From Sva-07 sp963717385 (lineage in GTDB: Bacteria > Actinomycetota > Acidimicrobiia > Acidimicrobiales > Ilumatobacteraceae), in the NCBI GenBank assembly GCA_963717385.1, contig CAVQWE010000010.1, positions 62,001 through 126,000 of the forward strand: a stretch of 64,000 nucleotides of DNA, in the 5' to 3' direction. The stretch's first letter is position 1. Every line of letters begins with the position of its first letter. Below the pieces are notes generated by a model. It was not told the DNA's origin. It saw only the letters and a program-made list of their open reading frames with translations, and did no database searches. The translations under genes and the position numbers were made by a program. Shown one piece after another: positions 1-8,330 of this stretch.

Positions 1-176
1 GCAACAACATGCCATGCGGTTCAACGATCGGGCCGATCACCTCGACCCGACTCGGCATCGCGACGGTCGATGTCGGGGTGCCACAGCTCTCGATGCACTC
101 GGCGCGCGAACTCTGCGGCGTCGACGACCCGATCCACCTCACCGCAGCGTTGCAGGCCTTCCTCACCGAGCGGTGA
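1..176 (+). CDS. apeB: M18 family aspartyl aminopeptidase, C-terminal fragment
   Basis: The gene enters from the left edge; only the last 57 codons are present (reading frame from base 3, stop TGA at 174-176). The fragment contains GSTIGPI followed by DVGVPQLSMHSARE, the C-terminal signature of the M18 zinc aminopeptidases, where the late His ligand and the MHS(A/I)RE segment lie. The family removes acidic N-terminal residues from peptides in the cytoplasm. The start, promoter and upstream neighbours are outside the window. The family call is secure; substrate preference cannot be judged from the tail. Confidence 0.85.
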   Translation, partial: NNMPCGSTIGPITSTRLGIATVDVGVPQLSMHSARELCGVDDPIHLTAALQAFLTER

Positions 177-188
177 ACGGACGCTGAC

Positions 189-819
189 TCAACCGACGCG
201 TGATTCGGCGAGGTCGAAGAGGCGCTGCAACTCGACCGCGAGGCGCTCGGACGCTTCACCGATCGCCCGGCGCGGCGCACGCCCCGAGGGACCGACCTCG
301 ACCACGATCGGTTCACCGATCACCATGTGCACCTTCTTCGGGCGGATCATCTTGGCGTGACGGGGCATCACCCGGGCCGAACCTCCGATGCCGACCGGAA
401 CGATCGGCACACCGGCACGGGCGGCGACGAACGCCGCACCGTCGAACAGCGGATGGATCCGGGGACCGTCTTTCCGCTCGCCTTCAGGGAAGAGCACGAG
501 CGGTTCGCCGGCTTCGAGCACAGCGACGCAGTTCGACAACGCCTCGCGGTCAGCGGTGCCACGGTTCACCGGGAACGCTCCCAGCGCCGAGAACAGCCAA
601 CCCAGGCGGGGGTACTTCCAGATCTCCTGCTTGCCCATGAACCGGATGCGTCGCGAGCTGACACACGCCACGATCGGCGTGTCGACATAGCTTCGATGCA
701 CCGGCGCAAGGACATATGCACCGCTCGTGGGCAATCGATCGCGCCCTTCGATGTGCAATCGCGTGACGGCTATGCGTGAACCAGCACACCAACGACCGCA
801 CGACCCGGTAGGTCATCAT
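189..819 (-). CDS. PlsC-like 1-acyl-sn-glycerol-3-phosphate acyltransferase (frame broken once)
   Basis: Membrane-associated acyltransferase that would add the second acyl chain to lysophosphatidic acid. The HxxxxD catalytic motif reads HRSYVD, and the later FPEGER block binds the glycerophosphate; the total of about 209 residues is a compact PlsC. The N-terminal part (ATG at 819, MMTYRVVRSLV) lies in a different frame from the body, which is open from 758 downwards. Removing one base near 775 joins the two parts into one natural protein. It follows cmk by 41 nt on the same strand, so it is probably the last gene of guaB1-cmk-plsC. Whether it is the main PlsC or a lysophospholipid-remodelling paralog is unknown. 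Confidence 0.8.
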
Positions 820-860
820 GCTCGCCCGCGAGTACGAAGCGAGACGGGTCTGAGGTTTGG

Positions 861-1511
861 TCATGCCGGCATCAACTCGAGAATGTGTTCGACGACTGCG
901 GCGATCGACATCCCCGTGGTGTCGACGACCACCGCGTCGGCACTCTCTGTGAGCGGGCTCTCGCTGCGGGTCGAGTCCTTGCGATCGCGTTCGATGATCG
1001 AGGCCTCGACCTCGGCGACGTCGCCACCGATCTCGGCGACTCGCCGCTCGGCACGTACCCGAGGCGACGCTGTCACGAAGAGTTTCAGCGTCGCGTCGGG
1101 AAACACGACCGATCCGATGTCGCGCCCCTCGACGACTCCCCCGTGGTGGGCTGCAACCCACGATCGTTGGCGCCGCACCAACTCGGCGCGCACATGCCCG
1201 TTCGACGCCACGGCACTCACCGCTGCGGTCACTTCGCGACCGCGGATCTCCACCGTGGCATCCACGCCGTCGACGAACACCGACGAATCGTCGATGACCA
1301 TCTCGACGGTGCCGGCGAGCGCCGCCACGTCGTCGTGGTCGGTTGGGTCGATCCCCCGACGCAAGGCCGCGAAGGTCACCGCCCGATACATCGCTCCGGT
1401 GTCGAGATACTGCAGTCCGAGCCGAGACGCCACCGCTCGACCGACGGTGCTCTTGCCTGCTCCTGCGGGTCCGTCGATCGCCACGATCGTCGGCGCATCG
1501 TTGCCACTCAC
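861..1511 (-). CDS. cmk: (d)CMP kinase
   Basis: Cytidylate kinase phosphorylating CMP and dCMP with ATP in pyrimidine nucleotide salvage and supply. The P-loop DGPAGAGKST sits at about residues 13-22, followed by the YLDTGAMYR substrate-binding block and, further on, VVEGRDIG and the RDxxD(S/T) lid segment seen here as RDRKDSTR. Length of 216 residues is normal. I place the start at GTG 1511 because it overlaps the guaB1 stop as GTGA, a typical coupled junction; a second GTG lies directly upstream at 1514. The longer open frame further upstream runs antiparallel inside guaB1 and lacks family similarity. Confidence 0.93.
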   Translation of the reverse strand: MSGNDAPTIVAIDGPAGAGKSTVGRAVASRLGLQYLDTGAMYRAVTFAALRRGIDPTDHDDVAALAGTVEMVIDDSSVFVDGVDATVEIRGREVTAAVSAVASNGHVRAELVRRQRSWVAAHHGGVVEGRDIGSVVFPDATLKLFVTASPRVRAERRVAEIGGDVAEVEASIIERDRKDSTRSESPLTESADAVVVDTTGMSIAAVVEHILELMPA

Positions 1512-2938
1512 CACGACACCCCGAGCGGACGCCCTTCGTCGTAGCCAGCGCTGCTCTGCACCCCGACGACGGCTCGCTCGTGGAACGCCGCGATCGAATC
1601 GGCTCCCGCATAGGTGCACGCCGAGCGCAACCCGGCGACGATCTGGTCGATGATGTCCTCGACGCTCGGTCGTTCGGGGTCGAGATACATACGCGAGCTG
1701 CTGATGCCCTCCTCGAAGAGCTCCTTGCGAGCCCGTTCGAACCCATGGTCGCTCTGCGTGCGGTGCTTGACCGCTCGGTTCGACGCCATGCCGAAGCTCT
1801 CCTTGTAGAGGCGGCCGTCGGGATCACGCAGCGTGTCGGCGGCCGACTCGTGGGTTCCTGCGAGCCACGACCCCAACATCACACTCGCAGCACCACCAGC
1901 GAGGGCCAAGGCCACGTCGCGGGGGAATCGCACGCCCCCGTCGGCCCAGATGTGCCGACCCTGCCGCTGCGCCTCGTCAGCACATTCGAGCACCGCTGAG
2001 AACTGCGGTCGCCCGACACCGGTCATCATGCGAGTGGTGCACATCGCTCCGGGGCCGACGCCGACCTTCACCACGTTTGCTCCGGCCTCGATCAGCTGTC
2101 GGGTTCCGTCGGCGGTCACCACGTTGCCAGCGACGATCTTGGCGTCGGGCAGTGCGGCTCGGACCGCCTCGACCGCCTGCAGGGTTCGGGTCTGGTGACC
2201 GTGCGCGGTGTCGATCACCAACACGTCGACGCCGTGCCCCATGAGTTCTCTGGCCCGGCCCGCCGGATCGCCGTTGATGCCGACCGCCACGCCCACCATC
2301 AGCCGACCGTCGGCATCGACCGCCGGCTGGTAGATCGTCGAGCGAAGCGCTCCTTCGCGGGTGATCACACCGAGCAGACGGCCGTCGTCGACGACCGGCG
2401 CCACCCGAAGACGGTTGCGACCGAGGTGGTCGAAGGCGTCAGCGGGCTCGATGTCGGGACTCAGGATGTGCAGACTCGAACTCATCACGTTCTCGAGTTG
2501 CGTGAAACGGTCGAATCCGTCGCCGTCGCGTTCGGTGAAGACACCGACGGGAACGCCATCGTCGACCACGACCACAGCACCGTGGGCACGCTTGTGGATC
2601 AGCGACAACGCATCGGCGATCGTGGCGTCGGGCCCGAGCGTGATCGGTGTCTCGAACACGGTGTGGCAGCGCTTGACATAGTCGATCACCCGGGCGACGA
2701 CATCGACCGGAATGTCCTGGGGCAAGATGGCAATACCACCGCGCCGGGCGACGGTCTCGGCCATCCGGCGACCTGCAACAGCCGTCATGTTCGACACGAC
2801 GAGCGGAATGGTCGTTCCGATGCCGTCAGGCGTGCGGAGGTCGACGCTCATCCTCGACGGCACGTCCGACAAGCTCGGCACCATGAACACGTCGTTGTAG
2901 GTCAGGTCGAAGCCGGGTTCGGGATGAAGCATGCGCAT
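1508..2938 (-). CDS. guaB1: GuaB1-family IMP dehydrogenase-related protein (probable GMP reductase)
   Basis: IMPDH/GMPR TIM-barrel protein of 476 residues. Two CBS domains interrupt the barrel at about residues 95-205 (motifs around GAVVVVDDG and RVAPVVDDG). The active-site loop carries GPGAMCTTR with the catalytic Cys, and SNMTAVAG near the N-terminus is typical of the actinobacterial GuaB1 group. In mycobacteria this group is a GMP reductase, returning GMP to IMP, rather than a true IMP dehydrogenase; I infer the same here. Start ATG 2938 is preceded by a good Shine-Dalgarno (AGAAGGA), unlike most genes in this window, and lies about 55 nt below a TAACCT -10 box. A 17-bp palindrome sits in the leader. 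Confidence 0.9.
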   Translation of the reverse strand: MRMLHPEPGFDLTYNDVFMVPSLSDVPSRMSVDLRTPDGIGTTIPLVVSNMTAVAGRRMAETVARRGGIAILPQDIPVDVVARVIDYVKRCHTVFETPITLGPDATIADALSLIHKRAHGAVVVVDDGVPVGVFTERDGDGFDRFTQLENVMSSSLHILSPDIEPADAFDHLGRNRLRVAPVVDDGRLLGVITREGALRSTIYQPAVDADGRLMVGVAVGINGDPAGRARELMGHGVDVLVIDTAHGHQTRTLQAVEAVRAALPDAKIVAGNVVTADGTRQLIEAGANVVKVGVGPGAMCTTRMMTGVGRPQFSAVLECADEAQRQGRHIWADGGVRFPRDVALALAGGAASVMLGSWLAGTHESAADTLRDPDGRLYKESFGMASNRAVKHRTQSDHGFERARKELFEEGISSSRMYLDPERPSVEDIIDQIVAGLRSACTYAGADSIAAFHERAVVGVQSSAGYDEGRPLGVSW

Positions 2939-2980
2939 GGGGTTCCTTCTGGTGTCGACGCCCGCCCTGGGCGCTGGACA

Positions 2981-2997
2981 CTCGCTTGACAAGCGAG
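2981..2997. promoter_or_regulatory. 17-bp perfect palindrome in the guaB1 leader
   Basis: CTCGCTTG-A-CAAGCGAG is a perfect inverted repeat with a single central base. On the minus strand it lies just downstream of a candidate -10 (TAACCT, 3001-3006) and upstream of the guaB1 Shine-Dalgarno. Its size and position suit a repressor operator; as RNA it could also form a short hairpin. The divergent hydrolase starts only 30 bp away, so a bound protein could affect both genes. The repeat is seen directly; the function is inference. Confidence 0.5.
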
Positions 2998-3026
2998 CAC
3001 AGGTTAGGGCGTAGCCTTGCTCGTCC

Positions 3027-3734
3027 ATGACCTCTCCACCTGCTGCGCCCGTTGTCCTGGTACACGGCTGGGGAGGGTCGTTCGAGTCCACCTGGCAGCG
3101 CAGCGGTTTCACGGCCCTGCTCCAAGATGCGGGACTCGAGGTGCTCGGTGTCGACCTCTTGGGCCACGGCACGGCGCCGAAGCCTCACGACTCCGACGCC
3201 TACGCCGATCTCACCGAGCGGGTGGTCGACGTTCTCCCCGAGCAGCCGGTCGATGCGATCGGCTTCTCGCTCGGAGCGATGACGTTGTTGCGTCTCGCCA
3301 CGAAACAGCCCCACCGCTTCAATCGCCTGGTGCTCGCCGGCGTCGGGAAGAACATCTTCGACCGCGACGACAGCGGCACCCGAGCCATCGTGGCGGGGCT
3401 CGAGACGGTGGCGGCCGGCGGCGACCCGTCGACACTCGAGAACACGGTGCGGTTGTTCACGCAGTATGCGAGCCAGCCCGGCAACGACATCGACGCGCTC
3501 ACTGCCATCATGAAGCGACCATCGTTGGCCGAGGTCACCGAGGCCGACTGTGCCGCCGTGACGTGCCCGGTGCTCGTGGTGGTGGGTGACCGCGACTTCG
3601 TCCACCCCGGCGATGAGCTCGCAGCGGCGTTCCCCAATGGTCGATGCGAAACCTTGCGGAACGTGGATCACTTCGCCACCACCGAGGCGTTCGGGTTCTT
3701 CGATGCCGCGCTCGAATTCCTCGACGCAATCTGA
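3027..3734 (+). CDS. alpha/beta hydrolase
   Basis: Cytoplasmic alpha/beta-hydrolase fold protein of 235 residues. The oxyanion-hole segment VLVHGWGGS is near the N-terminus, the nucleophile elbow is GFSLG, the late acid is in VVGDRDFVHP, and the catalytic His is in VDHFAT close to the C-terminus, so the triad is complete. No lid insertion large enough to name a substrate is visible. The start ATG 3027 lies 9 nt after TAGCCT (3012-3017) with no Shine-Dalgarno, fitting a leaderless transcript divergent from guaB1. The tsaC gene follows after 8 nt and is probably co-transcribed. Confidence 0.85.
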   Translation: MTSPPAAPVVLVHGWGGSFESTWQRSGFTALLQDAGLEVLGVDLLGHGTAPKPHDSDAYADLTERVVDVLPEQPVDAIGFSLGAMTLLRLATKQPHRFNRLVLAGVGKNIFDRDDSGTRAIVAGLETVAAGGDPSTLENTVRLFTQYASQPGNDIDALTAIMKRPSLAEVTEADCAAVTCPVLVVVGDRDFVHPGDELAAAFPNGRCETLRNVDHFATTEAFGFFDAALEFLDAI

Positions 3735-3742
3735 CGCTCCTG

Positions 3743-4678
3743 ATGGCCAGCGACGATCTCGTCACCACCGACGTCGCCCGCGCAGCCGACGTGATCCGCT
3801 CCGGTGGCCTCGTGGCGATGCCGACCGAGACGGTCTACGGACTCGCCGCAGACGCGACGAATTCCGACGCCGTGGCTCGAATCTTCGAGGTGAAGGGGCG
3901 ACCCGCCGACCATCCGCTCATCGTGCATCTCGCGTCCATCGACGAACTCGGCGACTGGAGCACCCAGACTCCTCTGGCCGCCCAAGTCCTGGCCGAAGCT
4001 GCATGGCCTGGGCCACTGACGGTGATCGTGCCCCGAGCGGCCGGCGTTCTCGACGCGGTCACTGGCGGCCTCGACACGGTCGGCCTTCGCGTGCCGGCAC
4101 ACCCAGTGGCGTTGCAGCTGCTCCAACAGTCGGGTGTGGCCGTGGCTGCGCCCTCGGCGAACCGGTTCGGAGCGGTCAGTCCCACCACCGCCGAACACGT
4201 GGTGCGCGACCTCGGTGACCGCTTGGATGCCGCTCGAGACGTCGTTCTCGATGGGGGCCCGTGTCCGATCGGCGTCGAAAGCACCATCGTCGACTGCGTG
4301 AGTGTGCCTCCGCAGATCCTGCGCGCTGGAGGCGTCGCGGTCGAAGACGTCCAGCGACTGTTGGCCGACGTGGTCGCTGACGCATCGGGCCCCAGCCGGG
4401 CGAGCGGGATGCTCGCGTCGCACTATGCGCCACGATGCGAGGTCCGACTCGTCGACTCCGCCGACGATGCGTTCGCTCTCCGAGCCGGCACCGTCGGCGC
4501 TGAGATCCTCGACCTCACCGATGATCTCGTGGCGTACGCCCACGACCTGTACTCGGCGCTCCGCGACGCCGACGATCGAGGTGTGCACACCCTGATCGCC
4601 GTGCTCCCACCCGCTGCGGGGCTCGGCCATGCGATCCGTGACCGCCTCGCCAAGGCCGCGGCACCGCGCCCCGGATGA
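3743..4678 (+). CDS. tsaC: L-threonylcarbamoyladenylate synthase (TsaC/Sua5)
   Basis: Makes threonylcarbamoyl-AMP from threonine, bicarbonate and ATP for the universal t6A37 modification of ANN-decoding tRNAs. The YrdC domain fills about residues 5-190, with the PTETVYGL and KGRP nucleotide-binding segments and the APSANRFG block. A C-terminal Sua5-type domain follows, introduced by the conserved SGM-LASHYAPR sequence, so the 311-residue protein is the long Sua5 form rather than short TsaC. I chose ATG 3743; open frame continues upstream into the hydrolase but has no family similarity there. It lies 8 nt after the hydrolase stop. Confidence 0.92.
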   Translation: MASDDLVTTDVARAADVIRSGGLVAMPTETVYGLAADATNSDAVARIFEVKGRPADHPLIVHLASIDELGDWSTQTPLAAQVLAEAAWPGPLTVIVPRAAGVLDAVTGGLDTVGLRVPAHPVALQLLQQSGVAVAAPSANRFGAVSPTTAEHVVRDLGDRLDAARDVVLDGGPCPIGVESTIVDCVSVPPQILRAGGVAVEDVQRLLADVVADASGPSRASGMLASHYAPRCEVRLVDSADDAFALRAGTVGAEILDLTDDLVAYAHDLYSALRDADDRGVHTLIAVLPPAAGLGHAIRDRLAKAAAPRPG

Positions 4679-4688
4679 TGCCGGCAGG

Positions 4689-5243
4689 TCAGGGCCAGTC
4701 GACGGCGTTGAGGTTGGCGACCCAGGCGTCTCGAACGGCGACGAGTTCGGGAGTCGGCGCACCGTCGATGCCGGCGACCGACAAGCTGACCGTCGACGCA
4801 CCGGCATCAGGAACGACATCGAGACGACACCAACAATCGAACGGCTCGTACAGGTAGGTGTCGAGCCGATACGGCGGGTCGTCGTCGAGTACCTCCCCGA
4901 GCCACGACGCAACGACGAGCATCGCTTCGAAGGTCTCGACCGGCAGCGCCTCCACCGTGAACGACGGCACATCGCGCGTCACGCCCGAGAACTCACGTTT
5001 GACCGGCGTCGCGTCCGGGGCCGTCTCGGCCCCACCATCGGTCGTGAGCGGCTCGGCGGCGTCGCGGCCGGCGACTGCGATGAGTGCAGCGTCTGCCGCC
5101 TCGTTGATCGTCTGCATGTGATCGGCGTCGCCACCGTGATCAGGGTGATGCTGCTTGGCCAGACGCCGGCGAGCGGCCTGGATCTGCTCGGCCGTTGCGT
5201 CACCACCGAGCCCGAGTGTTGCGAGAGGGTCGGGTGCCGCCAT
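4689..5243 (-). CDS. J-domain-containing protein
   Basis: A 184-residue protein that begins with a J domain (about residues 4-60): LATLGL, the helix II region with RRRLAKQHHPDHGG carrying the essential HPD tripeptide, then helix III. J domains stimulate ATP hydrolysis by a DnaK-type Hsp70. The remaining ~120 residues contain no Gly/Phe region or zinc fingers; they form an acidic linker and a mixed alpha/beta segment rich in Trp and Asp that I do not recognise. The start ATG at 5243 overlaps the upstream xylulokinase stop as TGATG, so translation is probably coupled. The Hsp70 partner is unknown. Confidence 0.8.
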   Translation of the reverse strand: MAAPDPLATLGLGGDATAEQIQAARRRLAKQHHPDHGGDADHMQTINEAADAALIAVAGRDAAEPLTTDGGAETAPDATPVKREFSGVTRDVPSFTVEALPVETFEAMLVVASWLGEVLDDDPPYRLDTYLYEPFDCWCRLDVVPDAGASTVSLSVAGIDGAPTPELVAVRDAWVANLNAVDWP

Positions 5244-6700
5244 CAGCCCATGGAGTCGCGCAGTTCGGCGTACCTGGTGCGAAGGTCGCCCGAGTCGACC
5301 GGCTCGATCGGCGACAGCGCCGAAGCGCCGAGGTTCCAGCGCTGCTGCACCGTGTGATGGTCGTCGCCTCCGGCGATCGCCGCGGCCTGGACTGCGGCGC
5401 CTGCAGCCACGGCCTGGTCGACGCCGGCCACCGTGAGCGGTTCGTCGAGGAGCCCGGCCAGTACCGAGCGCAGCGCACGCGATCGAGCGCCACCACCGGT
5501 GAGCACCACGCGGCCCGTGACGGGAGCGAACGCTCGAAGTGCGTCGAGCGCGTCGAGCAGACCGCACGCCACCCCCTGCACAGCGGCGAGGGCCATCTGC
5601 TCTCGGCTGACGTCGCTGCGAAGTCCGTGGACGACGCCGGTTGCATCGGGCCGGTTCGGTGTGCGTTCGCCATCGAAGTACGGCAGCAGTATCGGCACGC
5701 GCTGGTCGCCGACCGCGGCGAGGGCCAGCCGATCGAATTCGTCGTGGTCGACGCCGAGCAGGCGTGCGATCGCGTCGAGGACCTTTGCCGCGTTCGATGT
5801 GCACACGAGCGGGAGGAAACGTCCGGTTGCATCGGCGAAACCGGCGACGGCACCGGAGGGGTCGGCGGTCGGAGCTTCGGCAACGGCGAACGCCGTGCCC
5901 GAGGTCCCCACCGACACAGCAGCGTCACCTGGTGCGAGTCCGAGGCCCAGCGCGGCGGCCATGTTGTCGCCGGTGCCGACCGCGACATCGATTCCATTCC
6001 ATTCGCCTGCGACGTCGAGAGCGCCGAGTACCTCTGGCACCACCTCGCTCCAGTTGCGGTCGGCATCGATCAGTCGCGAGGAGGTCCCAGCGGTACTCCC
6101 CCGTCGACGGCGACCAGTACCCGGTTCCGGAGGCGTCGCCGCGGTCGGTCGTGTACGAGCCAGTGAGCCGGTGCGTCAGGTAGTCGTGCGGCAGCAGCAC
6201 CCGCGCCATGCGCCCCCAGGCGTCGGGGTGCGATCGGTGCAACCACGACAGTTTGGTGGCGGTGAATGCGGCGACGGGCACGCTGCCGACGGCGGCAGCC
6301 CATGCGTGTGTGCCGTCGTCGATGCGTTGGCCGTCGGCAGTGCGCTGGGCGAGTTGACCGAGCAACCAGCCTGCGTCGGGTGCGCTCTCGGTGTCGTTCC
6401 AGAGTTTGGCTGGATGCACCGGCGATCAGCAGCGTCGAGAGCCACCATGCCGTGCTGTTGGCCGGCGACGCTGATCGCCGTGATCTCCGGTGTCGTGCTG
6501 CCTGACGGCAACGCGCCGACTGCCTCGGCCCAAGCGGATTCGAACGCGGTCCACCACGACGCCGGATCCTGCTCGCTCACCGGCGGGGTCACCGCTGGAT
6601 GAGGTGCGCTCCCAGCTGCGACGATCTCGCCGGAATCGAGGTCACGAATCTCGACCTTGGTGGACTGAGTTGACGAGTCGACGCCGGCGACGAATGGCAC
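5243..6700 (-). CDS. xylB: xylulokinase, FGGY family (two compensating frame breaks)
   Basis: FGGY carbohydrate kinase that phosphorylates D-xylulose to xylulose 5-phosphate. Visible in order: AGVDSSTQSTK (phosphate 1 motif), GQQHGMV, HPAKLWNDTE, the TGTGYW-type block, GTGDNMAAALG, SVGTSGTAF (phosphate 2) and TGGGARS (adenosine motif). The N-terminal third, middle and C-terminal half lie in three frames. Breaks are near 6425 (one base missing or two extra) and 6077 (one extra base), and together they restore the original frame, giving 485 residues. Start GTG 6700 follows the nitroreductase stop by 10 nt. The similar glycerol and ribulose kinases cannot be fully excluded, but the HGMV and NDTE signatures favour xylulokinase. 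Confidence 0.85.
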
Positions 6701-6710
6701 GATGGCGACG

Positions 6711-7380
6711 CTACCGCTCGTCGGTGATCCACGTCGGCGACTGCCCCCAGGCATCGTCGAAGGCCACCGCAGCCAGCGGTTTGCGTTTCACCGGACCGTG
6801 GTTGCCCTCGGGGACGCCGAGGGTGATGCATGCCGACAGCGCAGCCGCGTCGGGAATGTCGAGCAGCTCGCGCAGTTCGGCCTCGACACCGAGGTGCCAC
6901 ATGGTGAGCGCACCGCCGTATCCGAGCGCCCGTGCGGCGAGCAGCAGGTTCTGGCATGCGGGATACACCGAGGCGCCCTCGTACGGCGACGGGCTGCGGT
7001 ACCTGTCGAGGCAGACCAGCACGACCACCGGGGTCTGTTCGAATCTGTCGACGTAGCGTTGCATCGACTCGGCGAACGGTGTCGGCCGATAGCCGTCGGC
7101 CTCCCGTTTGGCATTCCAACCCGCCCGAAATGCGTCGCCCAGCAGCGCCTTTGCCGTCGTGGCATTCGGGCCGTCACGGAGCACGAGGAACCGGAACGGT
7201 TGGCGGTTCGAACCAGACGGCGCTCGCCCTGCGTGCCACAGGATCTCGGCCAGATCGTCATCGGGGATCGCAGGCGTCGGTGTAGCGACGGATCGCTCTG
7301 GTGGTGGCAAGTCCTTCGAGGAGTCCGATCGCCTCGGTCGAGCGGGGCTCGGCCGACCCGGAACTGGGAGCGGTCGTCAC
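6711..7380 (-). CDS. nitroreductase-family flavoprotein (frame broken once)
   Basis: FMN-dependent nitroreductase-fold oxidoreductase of about 222 residues. The N-terminal TTRAIRRYTD segment binds the FMN phosphate, and RAPSGSNRQPFRF is the second FMN-binding block. The two lie in different frames; deleting one base near 7265 yields the continuous reading RRYTDPAIPDDDLAEIL. Start GTG 7380 overlaps the enoyl-CoA hydratase stop as GTGA. Family members reduce nitroaromatics, quinones or flavins with NAD(P)H, and the natural substrate cannot be told. It sits between enoyl-CoA hydratase and xylulokinase in a tightly packed minus-strand run. Confidence 0.82.
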
Positions 7381-8219
7381 CGGCCCTGGAATTCGGGGTC
7401 GCGTTTCTCCATGAACGCAGTGACCCCTTCGGTGAAGTCTGCGGTGCGCAGCAACGGCAGCAGCTGCAAGAAGACGTGGTGCACGTTCTGCTCGAACGTC
7501 TCGGTTTCTGCTGCACGCATCATCCGCTTGATGGCACGCACCGCCAGCGGAGCGTTGGCCGCGATCTCTGCTGCCAGCGCCGTGGTGCGCTCGGAGAACT
7601 CCTCCGCGCCGAACACATGGTTGACCAGGCCGAGCTCGAGCGCCTCGGCGGCGGTGAGCGTGCGACCCGTGAAGGCGATCTCCGCGGCCTTGGCGTAGCC
7701 CACCATCCGGGGCAGTAGCCACGTTCCGCCGCTCTCGGGCACGATGCCTCGCTTGGCGAACCCAGGATTCAACTTGGCAGTGTCGACCGCCACGCGGATG
7801 TCGCAGCCCAGGGCCAGGTCGAGTCCGTAGCCCGCTGAGCCGCCATTGAGTGCGCAGATCGTGGGCGTGTCGAGGTTGTGCAACACCACTGGCGGTGCAG
7901 TGCGCAGGTCGAATTCGCCGCTGAACGTGGCGTCGCCGCCACCGAGGTTGCCCAGGCCGCCCTTGGGGCCGGCCATCTGCGCCTGCAGGTCGAGGCCGGC
8001 ACAGAACGCCCGTCCGTTGCCGGTGAGCACGATGCAGCGCACGTCTGGGTCGTGATCGGCTCGCAACAACAGCTCGCTGATCTGGGTCAGCATCGGACCC
8101 GAGATCGTGTTCATCCGTTCGGGAGCGTCGAGCGTCAGGGTGGCCACGTGGTCGACGACCTCGTAGCGCACCTCTGATGTGTCGGACGGGTTGCTGGGAG
8201 ACGGGTCGGATTCGTTCAC
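7377..8219 (-). CDS. enoyl-CoA hydratase/isomerase family protein
   Basis: Crotonase-fold enzyme of 280 residues. The first oxyanion-hole segment RAFCAGLDL and the second, NGGSAGYGLDLALGCDIRVA, stabilise the acyl-CoA thioester enolate; GIVPESGGTWLLPRMVG carries the region where the catalytic Glu of hydratases lies. This suits hydration of 2-enoyl-CoA in beta-oxidation, though isomerase or dehalogenase activity is possible in this family. Start GTG 8219 lies 9 nt below TACGGT on the minus strand (8229-8234), consistent with a leaderless transcript heading the run through nitroreductase, xylB and the J-domain gene. Confidence 0.85.
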   Translation of the reverse strand: MNESDPSPSNPSDTSEVRYEVVDHVATLTLDAPERMNTISGPMLTQISELLLRADHDPDVRCIVLTGNGRAFCAGLDLQAQMAGPKGGLGNLGGGDATFSGEFDLRTAPPVVLHNLDTPTICALNGGSAGYGLDLALGCDIRVAVDTAKLNPGFAKRGIVPESGGTWLLPRMVGYAKAAEIAFTGRTLTAAEALELGLVNHVFGAEEFSERTTALAAEIAANAPLAVRAIKRMMRAAETETFEQNVHHVFLQLLPLLRTADFTEGVTAFMEKRDPEFQGR

Positions 8220-8264
8220 AGAGCGGAAACCGTAGTTGCCGTTCCATTCTCACGGCACGATGCG

Positions 8265-8270
8265 TACAAT
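8265..8270 (+). promoter_or_regulatory. livK: candidate -10 element for livK
   Basis: TACAAT matches the sigma70-type -10 consensus at five of six positions. TTCCAT at 8242-8247 could be a poor -35 with 17-bp spacing. The implied leader is about 55 nt and holds a small hairpin (GCGGG-CAAT-CCCGC, 8287-8300) and then a strong Shine-Dalgarno, AAGGGGGA at 8313-8320. This is one of the few clearly SD-led genes in the window, as might be expected for an abundant binding protein. Confidence 0.5.
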
Positions 8271-8330
8271 CGAGACACCTTGAAATGCGGGCAATCCCGC
8301 CCGTGTCCAAACAAGGGGGAGAAACACAAC

